Below are positions 42,459 through 51,931 of a DNA stretch of 52,452 bases, piece after piece. How positions within the stretch are numbered: position 1 is the first letter of the stretch; every line of letters starts with the position of its first letter. The notes under the pieces are model-generated. The model made no database searches, was not told the origin of the DNA, and saw only the letters and a list, made by a program, of their open reading frames with translations. The translations under genes and the position numbers were made by a program. The DNA lies in NCBI RefSeq assembly GCF_001544975.2, contig NZ_FCOG02000045.1, positions 1 to 52,452 on the forward strand, written 5' to 3'. The DNA comes from Caballeronia arationis. GTDB taxonomy: Bacteria; Pseudomonadota; Gammaproteobacteria; Burkholderiales; Burkholderiaceae.

Positions 42459-43236
42459 CGATGCGGTGCAAGAAGGTACGCTTCGGCTTCGCGGGCACGA
42501 TCCGGCAGTCGACATGACCCGGCAGCGCGGTGAGCCGCCTGCGCGCGTGATCGAGCGGATTGAGGAAGTTTCTGAGCGTCTGGGTTGTGGGGCGATCGTT
42601 CCGTCTGACGGTCGATGCACCGTCGGGCGAGCGCGGGCGACAACTGGCCCACTGCGAGCAGGGCGGGGACGACCGACAGGCTCCGCTAACCCGACGCGGG
42701 CAGGCTCGCGAGCGCGTGGCGCATGCCGGGAAGTCGCGCCTGAACGCGTCGAACGTGCTGTTGCCCCATAACGCACGCTCGATGGCGAGCGCCCGGCGCC
42801 GACGTTCGGTCGCCGCTTTAGCCTCCGATTCGACGATTTCGCCGCGCGCGACGAAAACGGTTCGTGTCCAGCGGCCGTGCGGATGCACTGTGCGCCGAAC
42901 CATCCCGCGTCGGTCGAGCGCTCGGTCAGTACGACATGCTGCAACCGGTCGGGCAGCAGCGGATCGAGTGGAACGGCGATGTCCGGAAGTTTGCTGCGAG
43001 ACGGCGCTCCATAGACGTCTTCAACGCTGAAGCGGCCCAGCAAACCTGCTTCCAGCTCCAAACCATTTCGTTGCATACCGGACCCATTTCATCGGCTTGC
43101 TGGATCCGTCCACTTCCGCATCTTGCGCGTTGTCTTCCGAAGGCATCGGCATGCCATCATCGGTCGCGTTCTCCGCGGATTTTCTGCGTTGTCTGCTTTC
43201 TGCGAGTTCTTCCGCATTGACCTGGTCATCAATCAT
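42427..43236 (-). pseudogene. Decayed gene of unknown function, two frameshifts
   Basis: The ATG at 43236 has an AGGAG 7 nt upstream and starts an acidic protein (IDDQVNAEELAESRQRRKSA) that reads to a stop at 43021. The minus-strand coding pattern then continues one frame over, LLGRFSVEDVYGAPSRSKLP to about 42900. It returns to the first frame, with RTVFVARGEIVESEAKAATE, then ALAIERALWGNSTFDAFRRD, to about 42430. Together this suggests one gene of roughly 265 codons damaged by two indels. I recognise no family. A stand-alone 71-aa product from the first frame is the alternative. It is convergent with cassette 4. Confidence 0.4.
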
Positions 43237-43576
43237 GATGCACTCCTATTGTAATATGAGCTGAATCGCCAACAGGGCGGATGACGCCGCCTTATAGCCG
43301 AGAGTCCGGACACCACCGCGGAACGAGCGTAGTAGTGTCCGTGCTGGTAACACCTGCCGCGACATCGATGTTCTTCCCCATCGTCCATGTCAAGCGCGCG
43401 TAACTCCGATGTTCTGACCGTTGACGAGCACGTCTTGCGCGCCAAGGTCGTACATCAATTCGACAACCGTCTTCCGCGTGGGGCCTCAGGTCGGTGCAAG
43501 CGAATTTTCCCGCACTACTTACACGGGGAAGGCTTCCACGAGACCCGCGGCTGCTGAGTAACCGGCATTCGGCGTG
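43237..43576. other. Gene-free stretch with a short coding relic
   Basis: On the minus strand the 28 codons RKTVVELMYDLGAQDVLVNG to a TGA at 43390-43392 look like the tail of a lost protein. A stop lies just upstream of them and nothing else in the 340 bp can be called a gene. Confidence 0.3.
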
Positions 43577-43849
43577 TCAGAGTTTGTTCGCTTGAACCTT
43601 GCCGTCCACGATGTCCTTGCCGTATTGCATCGCGAGATCGATCGCGTCTATCGCGGTAGTTGGATGCGCCGTAGCGAACGACATTGCATAGCGTCGGGCC
43701 GTGGCCTCGTTGGGCTGAATGGCGCCGATGCGCACGACGGATGAGAACTGCCTCGGACCTTTCGCATACGGGTCGCGGTGAAGCGCGAATTCCTGATGAG
43801 AATAAGCACGTAGCTCGTGCTCTTTGTATTCGATACTGGCAATGGTCAT
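43577..43849 (-). CDS. Conserved small hypothetical protein
   Basis: A 90-aa protein from the ATG at 43849 (a TTG three codons earlier is possible). It reads ASIEYKEHELRAYSHQEFAL in the first part, then ARRYAMSFATAHPTTAID, and ends DIVDGKVQANKL. It is soluble with no signal peptide. Small proteins of this kind occur widely in Burkholderia relatives, often near PHB or stress genes, but no function is established to my knowledge. The composition is normal for a real gene. Confidence 0.55.
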   Translation of the reverse strand: MTIASIEYKEHELRAYSHQEFALHRDPYAKGPRQFSSVVRIGAIQPNEATARRYAMSFATAHPTTAIDAIDLAMQYGKDIVDGKVQANKL

Positions 43850-43858
43850 GATGGTCAA

Positions 43859-44443
43859 CTCTTAAGCAATGCTGACCGTCACGAAATCTTGCTATCCGGA
43901 TGTGAAAGAAAGGCGGCCAGGTACATCTGGATTGCTTCACAATGCGCCCAATGTCGTCATAAAGCAAACCAATTCGTTACGTTCTCTCGATGGCAGTGGG
44001 CCATGCTGAACGGCGAGTAGCTCAACATTGCTGAGATGTTCGAACTCGGAGCCCGTACGGTACCGTACCGACATTATCCGACTGCCCGAGCACCGTGGTA
44101 ATGGATTCCGCAAGTACCCGTCGAAGGGTGCCCGAGACGCCCCGCGCAGCCCACACGTCGTCGACCGCTCGCGTCACCGCATGCTCTTCCGACAAGGTGC
44201 AGCAACGGTGTCTACCAGCAGATCCGCCTAGTTGTCGCCGCCATGCTCTACCCAGCGACTCCCTCGCGCTGCAAGGCAGCGTCGCATTTTTACGCGAGGG
44301 GTCCGCGGCCGGGGTTTCGAGCCAATCGTTCGCGAACTGACCTCGCCGAGGGCCCGGCTGAGCCGGACGATTTTTGATAGAGATTGGTGGGCGGAACCGA
44401 ATGTCCGGAACTTGCTGCATGCTCGCGGAAAAGGAAACGAAAA
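43859..44443. other. Intergenic region before acs, with a possible minus-strand relic
   Basis: About 580 bp without an intact gene. The minus strand carries AVTRAVDDVWAARGVSGTLR and further codons between about 44050 and 44190, which look coding but lack a start and a recognisable family. The last 60 bp before the acs start include its ribosome-binding site. Confidence 0.3.
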
Positions 44444-46417
44444 ATGTCACTCATAGAATCGATTGTCCACGAATCACCTGTTTTCCCCCCACCCACTCAA
44501 ATGGTGGCTCGGGCAGAGATATCAGGAATGGACGCTTACCGGTCGCTGGTGGACGAGGCCGAGCGCGACTATGAGGGCTTCTGGGGGCGCCTCGCACGCG
44601 AGACGCTGGCGTGGAAGAAGCCATTCTCGTCCATCCTCGGTGAAACGAACGCACCGTTCTACACATGGTTCGAAGACGGAGAACTGAACGCGTCGTACAA
44701 CTGCCTCGACCGTCACGTTGAAGCGGGCAACGGCGATTGTACGGCGGTGATCTTTGAGGCGGACGACGGCACGGTCACCCATGTCACCTACCGCGACCTG
44801 CTGCAACGTGTATGCCGCTGCGCAAACGCGCTAAGAAGGCGCGGTGTGAAGAAAAGCGATCGTGTCGTGATCTATATGCCGATGTCGATCGAAGGCATTG
44901 TTGCAATGCAGGCCTGCGCGCGTATCGGAGCCACGCATTCGGTTGTGTTCGGGGGCTTCTCGTCGAAGTCGCTGAACGAGCGGATGGTCGACGTCGGCGC
45001 AACGGCGCTGTTTACTTGCGACGAGCAGATGCGCGGCGGCAAGGCGCTGCCGCTGAAGAGCATCGCCGACGAGGCGTTGGCCGCGGGCGGCTGTGAAGCC
45101 GTTTCCAGCGTGATCGTGTACAAACGTACCGGAGGTGAGGTGCAATGGAACCCCGATCGGGATCTGTGGCTGCATGAGATCACCGAATGCGAAGCCGACA
45201 ACTGCGAGCCCGAATGGGTCGGGGCGGAGCATCCGCTTTTTATCCTGTACACGTCCGGTTCGACCGGAACGCCGAAGGGCGTGCAGCACAGCACCGGAGG
45301 CTTTCTGCTCTGGGCTGCGCAGACGATGAAGTGGACGTTCGACTGGAAGCCATCGGACGTATTCTGGTGTACGGCGGACATCGGCTGGATCACGGGGCAC
45401 AGCTATATTGCCTATGGTCCGACGGCGATCGGCGCGACGCAGGTTGTGTTCGAGGGCGTTCCGACCTATCCGAATGCGGGCCGCTTCTGGGACATGATCG
45501 CGCGCCACAAGGTCACGACCTTCTACACCGCGCCGACGGCCATTCGCTCGCTGATCAAGGTGTCGGAAACTGATCAGAAGGTTCATCCGAAGAGCTTCGA
45601 TCTGTCGACGCTGCGCATCATCGGGACGGTCGGCGAGCCGATCAATCCGGCCGCATGGATGTGGTACTACGAGAACGTCGGCGGAGGGCGCTGCCCGGTC
45701 ATCGATACGTGGTGGCAGACGGAAACCGGCGGCCACATGATCGCGCCGTTGCCGGGCGCGACGCCGCTCGTACCCGGGTCGTGCACGCTGCCATTGCCGG
45801 GCATCCTGGCCGCCGTGGTCGACGAAACCGGCCAGGACGTGCCGAACGGACAGGGCGGGATTCTGGTCATCAAGCGCCCTTGGCCTTCGATGCTGCGGAC
45901 AGTGTGGGGCGACCCGGCGCGCTTCAAAAAGGGCTATTTCCCCGAAGATCTCGGCGGCAAGCTATACCTCGCGGGCGACGGTGCGATACGCGACAAGGAG
46001 ACCGGCTACTTCACGATCACCGGGCGCATCGACGACGTGCTGAATGTGTCCGGGCACCGGCTCGGCACGATGGAGATCGAATCTGCGCTGGTCGCCAACG
46101 CGATGGTCGCCGAGGCCGCCGTCGTCGGGCGTCCCGACGAGACGACGGGCGAAGTAGTCGTGGCGTTCGTGGTGCTCAAAGGTCCGCGTCCCGAAGGCGA
46201 CGCAGCGGAAAAGATCGCGAACGAATTGCGCGCATGGGTCGGCAAGGAAATCGGACCGATCGCAAAGCCCAAAGAAATCCGCTTCGGCGAGAACCTGCCA
46301 AAGACACGCTCGGGCAAGATCATGCGCCGATTGTTGCGCTCGCTCGCAGCGGGCGAGGAGATCACGCAGGACGTATCGACCCTCGAAAATCCGGCCATTC
46401 TGGGCCAGCTTCGTTGA
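44444..46417 (+). CDS. acs: Acetyl-coenzyme A synthetase
   Basis: A 657-aa AMP-forming acyl-CoA ligase that activates acetate to acetyl-CoA in the cytoplasm. The acetate-type N terminus is AYRSLVDEAERDYEGFWGRL. Further motifs are the P-loop YTSGSTGTPKGV, the W-W-Q-T-E-T-G acyl-binding motif, GRIDDVLNVSGHRLGTMEIE and the C-terminal KTRSGKIMRRLLR with the acetylation-regulated lysine. The ATG at 44444 follows AAGGAA. Full length for the family. With the transporter and phasin that follow, it fits an acetate-to-PHB route. Confidence 0.92.
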   Translation: MSLIESIVHESPVFPPPTQMVARAEISGMDAYRSLVDEAERDYEGFWGRLARETLAWKKPFSSILGETNAPFYTWFEDGELNASYNCLDRHVEAGNGDCTAVIFEADDGTVTHVTYRDLLQRVCRCANALRRRGVKKSDRVVIYMPMSIEGIVAMQACARIGATHSVVFGGFSSKSLNERMVDVGATALFTCDEQMRGGKALPLKSIADEALAAGGCEAVSSVIVYKRTGGEVQWNPDRDLWLHEITECEADNCEPEWVGAEHPLFILYTSGSTGTPKGVQHSTGGFLLWAAQTMKWTFDWKPSDVFWCTADIGWITGHSYIAYGPTAIGATQVVFEGVPTYPNAGRFWDMIARHKVTTFYTAPTAIRSLIKVSETDQKVHPKSFDLSTLRIIGTVGEPINPAAWMWYYENVGGGRCPVIDTWWQTETGGHMIAPLPGATPLVPGSCTLPLPGILAAVVDETGQDVPNGQGGILVIKRPWPSMLRTVWGDPARFKKGYFPEDLGGKLYLAGDGAIRDKETGYFTITGRIDDVLNVSGHRLGTMEIESALVANAMVAEAAVVGRPDETTGEVVVAFVVLKGPRPEGDAAEKIANELRAWVGKEIGPIAKPKEIRFGENLPKTRSGKIMRRLLRSLAAGEEITQDVSTLENPAILGQLR

Positions 46418-46466
46418 GCGCGGGAGCGTTCGTCGCGGTGCCACGCAATACCTTCAGGAGTAGAAC

Positions 46467-47066
46467 ATGAGCACCGCATCGATTCAGATGAAACTGGCGA
46501 ATCCGGCACCGCTAGGGCTGGCCGGATTCGCGCTGACCACTTGGCTGTTGAGCATGATCAACGCGGGTTGGTTCTCGGCCGACTCCATGGGACTCGTGCT
46601 GGCTTGCGCGCTCGCGTATGGCGGCACGGCGCAAGCGATCGCAGGCGTCATGGAACTGCCGAGAGGCAATACGTTCGGCGCTACGGCGTTCCTGAGTTAT
46701 GGGGCGTTCTGGTGGTCGCTTGCAATTTTTATCGTGTTCTTTCATGGCAAAGTGCCTGCCGCCTTCATCGGCTGGTATCTGTTCCTTTGGGGCGTCTTCA
46801 CGTTCTATATGTGGCTCGCCACGTTCCGCTCGCCGCGCGCGCTCCAGTTCATCTTTCTCGCGTTGTGGATCACGTTCCTGCTGCTCGCCGGTGGCGAATG
46901 GACGGGCTCGGTGGCGCTGCGCATGGCGGGCGGATACGGAGGTCTCCTCACAGCCGTGCTCGCGTTCTATCTGTCGGCCGCCGATCTCATCAACGAAGTG
47001 TACGAGCGGACCGTGTTTCCGATCGGCCAGGCGAGGACGTTCGGCCGGCACGCGGTCACCCTGTAG
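46467..47066 (+). CDS. satP: Acetate/succinate transporter of the GPR1/FUN34/YaaH family
   Basis: A 199-aa membrane protein with six helices and the family motif NPAPLGLAGFALTTW at residues 12-26. It is the length of E. coli SatP (188 aa). It follows acs by 49 bp, with AGGAG before the ATG; import of acetate by SatP and activation by Acs form an obvious pair. The symbol is by homology. Confidence 0.85.
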   Translation: MSTASIQMKLANPAPLGLAGFALTTWLLSMINAGWFSADSMGLVLACALAYGGTAQAIAGVMELPRGNTFGATAFLSYGAFWWSLAIFIVFFHGKVPAAFIGWYLFLWGVFTFYMWLATFRSPRALQFIFLALWITFLLLAGGEWTGSVALRMAGGYGGLLTAVLAFYLSAADLINEVYERTVFPIGQARTFGRHAVTL

Positions 47067-47119
47067 TGGACGGTGCCACGCTACTCGTTGTTCAGGAACA
47101 TGTCGAAAGGAGAGTCACC

Positions 47120-47536
47120 ATGGCAACGCCCTTTACACAGATTACCGATTTCAGCAAGATGCTGGAGAGCTTCAAGTTTCCCGGTGTTGATATGACGTCG
47201 TTGCTGGAGGCCCGGCACAAGGACGTCGAAGCTCTCGCGGAGGCCAACACGCTCGCGTATGAAGGTATGCAGGCGCTGGTTCGAAAGCAAACCGAAATGC
47301 TCAATGCGAGCGCGCATGAGATCCAGGCGGCAGCGGGCCGCATGAGCGGCGACAATCCGACCGACTCGATGGCAAAGCGGGGAGAGTTTATCCAGCAGTC
47401 GCTGCAGACGGCGTTCGAGAACATGCGGGAGCTTGCTGAGATGGCGCAGAAGTCGCAGACCGTAGCACTGGCGGCGATCAGCAAGCGCGCCGAGCAGACG
47501 ATGCGGGAACTCAAGGCGCTGTCGAACCGCACGTAG
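47120..47536 (+). CDS. phaP: Phasin family protein
   Basis: A 138-aa, almost entirely helical, amphipathic protein: ITDFSKMLESFKFPGVDM, a hydrophobic-heptad middle with LLEARHKDVEALAEAN, and a C-terminal coiled-coil-like run MRELAEMAQKSQTVALAAIS. This is a PhaP-type granule-coating phasin. ATG at 47120 with AAGGAGAG. It is downstream of acs and satP, consistent with storage of acetate carbon as polyhydroxybutyrate. Confidence 0.85.
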   Translation: MATPFTQITDFSKMLESFKFPGVDMTSLLEARHKDVEALAEANTLAYEGMQALVRKQTEMLNASAHEIQAAAGRMSGDNPTDSMAKRGEFIQQSLQTAFENMRELAEMAQKSQTVALAAISKRAEQTMRELKALSNRT

Positions 47537-47550
47537 CCCATAAGGGCTTT
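47535..47550 (+). terminator. Small hairpin after the phasin gene
   Basis: AGCCC-ATAA-GGGCT followed by TTT, overlapping the phasin stop codon, between convergent genes. The stem is short, so termination may be partial. Confidence 0.4.
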
Positions 47551-47584
47551 ACCGGCGACGTAGGGCGCCGTGGCGAGAGCAGAA

Positions 47585-48304
47585 TCAGATGGCCTTTAAA
47601 TCGGGCAGTAGACGATCGAACTCCCGCTTCACGACGCGATAGCACTCACAGACGCGCTTTTCGAGCCCCGGTCGGTCGAGCACCTGGATGTGTCCATGAC
47701 CATAGCGAATCAGCCCGGCATCCTGAAGCTTCAGTGCTGCCTCCGTCACACCGGAACGGCGCACGCCGAGCATGTTCGCAATCAGTTCTTGCGTCATCTT
47801 CAGTTCGTTGGACGGCAGGCGGTCCATGCTGAGCAGGAGCCACCGGCACAGTTGCTGGTCGATCGAATGGTGCCTGTTGCAAACGGCAGTCTGTGCCATC
47901 TGTGTGATCAGGGCCTGTGTATAACGCAGCAGCAGCCTTTGCACCGGGCCGCCGCGGATGAATTCCTGTTTCAGAATCTGCGCATCCAGTTGAAAAGCCG
48001 CTCCCGCACTTTGCACTATCGCCCGGCTCGGTGTCGTCTCGCCGCCCATGAAAAGAGCGATGCCGATCAGCCCCTCGTTGCCGACGATCGCGATCTCGGC
48101 GGACGCGCCATCTTCCATCACGTAGAGCAAAGATACGATGGATGTCGTAGGGAAATAGACGACGCGCTGGCGGTCGCCCGATTCGTACACGACCTGCCCC
48201 AATGGCATGTCGACTTGAGACAGATGCGGCGCCAGGCGTCTCCTTTCCGCTTCGGGTAAAACTGACAGCAGGTGATTGCCGTCGAGAAGTGAGTCGTTAG
48301 GCAT
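47585..48304 (-). CDS. Crp/Fnr-family transcriptional regulator
   Basis: A 239-aa regulator. The cyclic-nucleotide-type beta-roll (residues 20-130) includes GQVVYESGDRQRVVYFPTTS and GNEGLIGIALFMGG. The long dimerisation helix follows, then a C-terminal winged helix with MTQELIANMLGVRRSGVTEA as recognition region. No Fe-S cysteine set of Fnr type is seen near the N terminus, and the subgroup (often listed as Crp/Fnr without cAMP residues) binds unknown ligands. It is convergent with the acs-satP-phasin genes, so it could regulate them, unproven. Confidence 0.85.
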   Translation of the reverse strand: MPNDSLLDGNHLLSVLPEAERRRLAPHLSQVDMPLGQVVYESGDRQRVVYFPTTSIVSLLYVMEDGASAEIAIVGNEGLIGIALFMGGETTPSRAIVQSAGAAFQLDAQILKQEFIRGGPVQRLLLRYTQALITQMAQTAVCNRHHSIDQQLCRWLLLSMDRLPSNELKMTQELIANMLGVRRSGVTEAALKLQDAGLIRYGHGHIQVLDRPGLEKRVCECYRVVKREFDRLLPDLKAI

Positions 48305-48594
48305 AGCGGGTCTCCTATTCGCCGGAATCGCGCCAGATCATCAAGTCGGCAGACCGCGGCAATAAACTGCGCCAGCCGGGCTCGCGACCATTCCAGGGAA
48401 TCGAACAGGCGCACCGCGCGTGATCGATATCTGCTCAAAGTATAGTTCCCGCGCCGCCCGGCGACAGAACGACGCGGCTGGGACGGGCGAGGCCGTGTTC
48501 AAGCGGCCACGCGATGCATCGCCGATGGACGTCGGCCCTTACGATAGGGACGCGTCCTGAGCGGGCCGCGGATCAACGCGACTTATGCAATCCA
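48305..48594. other. Gene-free stretch upstream of the Crp/Fnr gene
   Basis: 290 bp containing the regulator's promoter region and the start of an alcohol dehydrogenase remnant. No gene and no clear TGTGA/TTGAT dyad is seen. Confidence 0.3.
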
Positions 48595-48981
48595 CGCAAA
48601 GGAGGTTTCGCGGAAATCATGAAGCTGACCGATGGCGCGGGCGTCGATTGCGCGATCGAGGCCGTGGGCTTTCCAGAGACGTTCGAGCTGTGCCAGTCGA
48701 TCGTGGCGGCCGGCGGCACGATTGCGAACGTCGGCGTGCATGGGGTCAAGGCAGACCTCCATCTCGAAGCGCTCTGGGACCGCAACATCACGATCACGAC
48801 TCGGCTCATCGATACCGTCAGCACGCCGATGCTACTCAAGACGGTGCGCTCGGGACGTCTTGAGCCAAACAAGCTGATCACGCACCTCTTTCACCTGGAC
48901 GATATCATGAGCGCCTATGACACGTTTGGCAACGCTGCCGACACTCATGCGTTAAAGGTGATGATTAAGGCGACCGGTTGA
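48595..48981 (+). pseudogene. Zinc-type alcohol dehydrogenase, C-terminal remnant
   Basis: From about FAEIMKLTDGAGVDCAIEAV the frame matches the Rossmann/C-terminal part of medium-chain alcohol dehydrogenases. VGVHGVKADLHLEALWDRNI, then ITTRLIDTVSTPMLLKTV and a TGA at 48979-48981 follow. The catalytic zinc domain and the NAD-binding GxGxxG are missing; the residues before 48595 do not match the family. A 5'-truncated pseudogene. Confidence 0.7.
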
Positions 48982-49152
48982 TTTGTATGCCAAACCATGA
49001 GCTTAGGTTCGCGGCAAGTCAGAATGAGCAGAACATCCACTCTGCTGCCCCGCTTCAGGTTGCCGTGAAGGATCGTCTAGAGACAAGTTTTGCGTTGTTC
49101 ATTGTTGCGCATCTGCCTGGCGGTTCGCCTGCCCGGCCAGGCCTTGGAGAGG

Positions 49153-49704
49153 ATGATGGAAACCATGAAGGCCGGCTCGGCCACCGCTTCGCTCGACATT
49201 CCTACGGTCGATCACTTTCGCTTCCATCGTCCTCATTCACATCTTGCATCGGCGTTTGGAAACGATACGTTCGCGCTTAAGGCGGAAGCCTTTGCTCGCT
49301 TTTTTGGAACACCCCTTTTTCTCGGCACGCAGACAGCCATCGTCGTTATCTGGATCGGAGTCAACGTCCTCGGCCTTACGAAGTTCGACGTTTATCCATT
49401 TATATTGCTCAATCTGGCGTTCAGTCTCCAGGCAGCCTACGCTGCGCCGCTCATCTTGCTTGCGCAGACGCGTCAAGCTGCGCGTGACACCGTGCACGCC
49501 GAGGCTGACGCACAACACAGGGAGGCGCTTGCCATTGCGAACGAGCAGCGGCAGGAAATCGCAGCCCAGAACACGGCACAGTTGCTGGAGTTGCTGCAGC
49601 GGAATACGGAGCTGACCGAACTTACCCGCAATTTGATTCAGCGGGTCGAGACGCTGACCGCCGAGTTGCACGAGAAGCTCGTACATCGAGGTTCGAAGCC
49701 CTAA
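49153..49704 (+). CDS. DUF1003 membrane protein
   Basis: A 183-aa protein with two transmembrane helices (about residues 60-78 and 85-107) in the DUF1003 pattern FFGTPLFLGTQTAIVVIWIG and FDVYPFILLNLAFSLQAAYA. PLILLAQTRQAARD follows, then a long charged coiled coil to the end. Of the tandem ATGs at 49153 and 49156 either is served by GGAGAGG. Function of the family is unknown; the coiled coil would face the cytoplasm. It stands alone. Confidence 0.75.
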   Translation: MMETMKAGSATASLDIPTVDHFRFHRPHSHLASAFGNDTFALKAEAFARFFGTPLFLGTQTAIVVIWIGVNVLGLTKFDVYPFILLNLAFSLQAAYAAPLILLAQTRQAARDTVHAEADAQHREALAIANEQRQEIAAQNTAQLLELLQRNTELTELTRNLIQRVETLTAELHEKLVHRGSKP

Positions 49705-49869
49705 CTCGGAGGATTGCTGGTCGCCCGGGTCGCCGGTCAGGTGCATCGGCGACTGAACAGGCGGGCGCCCACGGGAAAGCCTTCGCAACCGCATGCGTGC
49801 CACTTGGAACAAAGGCCGCATGCGTTTGATCCCAGTAGGAGTGCCAGTGCTCGAGAATGCCAACTTTGG

Positions 49870-50030
49870 AGCCAACTGATAGCGGATAGCCAGCACCGTG
49901 ACCGTTTCGCTGTCTTCGATTTCGAATCGTGCGACATAGCCGGTGCGCTCGAACGTGATGATTGGTTCTCGAAGGAAGGGCGCGTCGGATCGCGCTTTGC
50001 GGCACGTAAACGGTGAACTCCGAAGCGTCG
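49870..50030 (-). pseudogene. ParE/RelE toxin relic with frameshift
   Basis: The minus strand reads EFTVYVPQSAIRRAL in one frame and then LREPIITFERTGYVARFEIE, followed by DSETVTVLAIRYQ, one frame over (49974 to about 49870). This is the C-terminal half of a ParE-type toxin broken by an indel near 49975-49985; the usual stop is lost. The 32-bp tail equals the relic at 2500-2531 with one mismatch. No antitoxin remains. The rest of 49705-50157 holds nothing else. Confidence 0.55.
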
Positions 50031-50197
50031 CGAAGCCATCGCGAACCGCCTTGCCGGATGGTTCGGTACGGCTGGTCGAGCCGGATTGGGTTGGTCAACT
50101 CGACGGCTTCACGTTGCTGTTCCGTACTCGCGGCACCCGCACTTCCAGGTAGCACTCGTCGGGTAGCCGGACGCGGTTACCCGCGCCCAGCCCCCTA

Positions 50198-50232
50198 AGA
50201 ACCGTGCGGGCGCCTTTCAGCGCACACGGCTC
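50198..50232 (-). ncRNA. Group II intron domain V
   Basis: On the minus strand GAGCCGTGTGCG, a GAAA tetraloop and CGCACGGTTCT form the catalytic 34-nt hairpin, with the conserved base pairs and bulge of domain V. Confidence 0.75.
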
Positions 50233-50263
50233 AAGCCGCTCAAAGGCATCTTTCGACACCCGG

Positions 50264-51931
50264 CTATACCACTTCATTTTCGGCTTGCCGCTGATTTCTA
50301 TAGCAGATGAGATGGTGCATTTGCAGGTTGCTTGCTGCATCCGTCCCGCTATCCGCCCGTTTAACCATGTGGCGAACACCCCACGGCGTATGTTTTGTGA
50401 TGGGCTTCTGGCAGTCCGGGCACAAGCGATCTTGCCGCTGCCAGACCCGGTATAGCTTCGCGCGTCCCCGCCCCGAGTTCAGCATTTTCTGGCCCCATCG
50501 GGTTTCGAAGTACTGTACCCATTGCGGATCGTGCGGATTGGCGGCGGCTGAGATCTTGACATGCCGCTGTATTGCCGTATCGGCCTCTTTGAGCAGGATG
50601 CGTTCCCTTTTCGTTCCATCCTCTTGTTCTTCTGTGGCAGCAAATACCCAGTTTCGGTTACCTTGGGTCTTGAAGTACCGTTCCTTAACCCAGCGGGCAC
50701 CTTTGTTCGGGTGTCTTCTTACCGCCCATTGCCATAGCATTGACCAGACCACGTGATCAACGCGAGCGAAAGCCTTCTTGGCGACCACGTGGCAGTGGTA
50801 ATTCGCCCATCCGCGCAGAATCGGATTGAGCTGCTTTATCAAGCTGACCTGTGTGGACGTCTTGTTAGCCTCGATGACCTCCCGGATTCTGTCAAGATGC
50901 GATTTGACGCTCGCCTTCGACGGTTTCATCAGCAGCTTGCCGTTGTACTTGCGAATGTTCCAGCCGAGAAAGTCAAACCCAACCTCAATATGCGTTATTC
51001 GTGTTTTTTCCGGCGATAGGACTAGCCCGCGTTCCGCCAGGAATTCAACTACGGCAGGCTTCACCTCCAGTTCCAGCAACTCCCTGGAGCAGCCAGTGAT
51101 GATGAAGTCGTCCGCATAACGCACCATGTTTATTTTCAGGCCTTTTTCGGTCCGCTTCGGTCTTGGAAACTTCTCCGCGAGCATCGCTTCGAGACCATCC
51201 AATGTCATGTTGGCCGCCACCGGTGAGATAATGCCCCCTTGCGGGGTTCCGGCGTCGGTGGGGAAGAGTTCGTTTTGATACACGTATCCCGCTTTGAGCC
51301 ACTTCTTGAGAATCGCCTTGTCCGTGGGGATGTTGGCGAGCATCCAGTCGTGGGAAATCGTGTCGAAACAGCCTTTGATGTCGGCCTCCAGCACCCATTC
51401 CGCGCTCGCCTTTTTTGCCAGAGAGATGAAACATTGTCCTCCAGCGTCAGCAGTAGAGCGTTCCGGCCTGAATCCATATGAATTCGGATCGGAGGTGGTT
51501 TCCGCAATGGGTTCCAACGCCAGCAAATATAACGCTTGCATGGCGCGGCATTTCATCGCGGGTATGCCGAGCGGCCTTGTCTTGCCATTTTTCTTCGGGA
51601 TAAAAACTCTCCGAAGCGGAAGCGGCGAGTAGCCCCGCCTCTTCAGCGACGCGATCGCGTTGGTCTTTGCCGCCGGTGTTTTCCACGTTACATTGTCGAC
51701 ACCGGCGGTATTCTTGCCGTTATTTTCAGTGACCCGTCTGACGGCCAATGCTTTGCCGCTGAACGAATGAGTCAGCAGCCACTGTAGGGCTTTCGCCTTG
51801 TTGTGTCTGCCGCTCTGTATGGCCTTCACAATACGTATTTGCAGCCTGCTTACCTGACGTTGAACCTCGGCCCAATTGATGCCGGTCCATGTCACGTCGG
51901 GGGGTGCACACGCCCGCGCTGCAGCATCCAT
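50264..51931 (-). CDS. ltrA: Group II intron reverse transcriptase/maturase
   Basis: A 555-aa intron-encoded protein. RT blocks include FIPKKNGKTRPLGIP, YGFRPERSTADA, GCFDTISHDWM, TPQGGIISPVAANM and the catalytic YADD in MVRYADDFIITG. Domain X (RGWANYHCHVVAKKAFARVD) follows, then a C-terminal zinc/HNH-type endonuclease domain with CPDCQKPI and LQMHHLICYRN. All catalytic parts appear intact, and the ATG at 51931 has GGAGGG upstream. It makes cDNA and helps splicing of the surrounding intron. Confidence 0.92.
   Translation of the reverse strand: MDAAARACAPPDVTWTGINWAEVQRQVSRLQIRIVKAIQSGRHNKAKALQWLLTHSFSGKALAVRRVTENNGKNTAGVDNVTWKTPAAKTNAIASLKRRGYSPLPLRRVFIPKKNGKTRPLGIPAMKCRAMQALYLLALEPIAETTSDPNSYGFRPERSTADAGGQCFISLAKKASAEWVLEADIKGCFDTISHDWMLANIPTDKAILKKWLKAGYVYQNELFPTDAGTPQGGIISPVAANMTLDGLEAMLAEKFPRPKRTEKGLKINMVRYADDFIITGCSRELLELEVKPAVVEFLAERGLVLSPEKTRITHIEVGFDFLGWNIRKYNGKLLMKPSKASVKSHLDRIREVIEANKTSTQVSLIKQLNPILRGWANYHCHVVAKKAFARVDHVVWSMLWQWAVRRHPNKGARWVKERYFKTQGNRNWVFAATEEQEDGTKRERILLKEADTAIQRHVKISAAANPHDPQWVQYFETRWGQKMLNSGRGRAKLYRVWQRQDRLCPDCQKPITKHTPWGVRHMVKRADSGTDAASNLQMHHLICYRNQRQAENEVV

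Noticed and set aside
44831..45736. A 301-codon minus-strand frame in acs
   Set aside because: Antisense shadow of a full-length acetyl-CoA synthetase.
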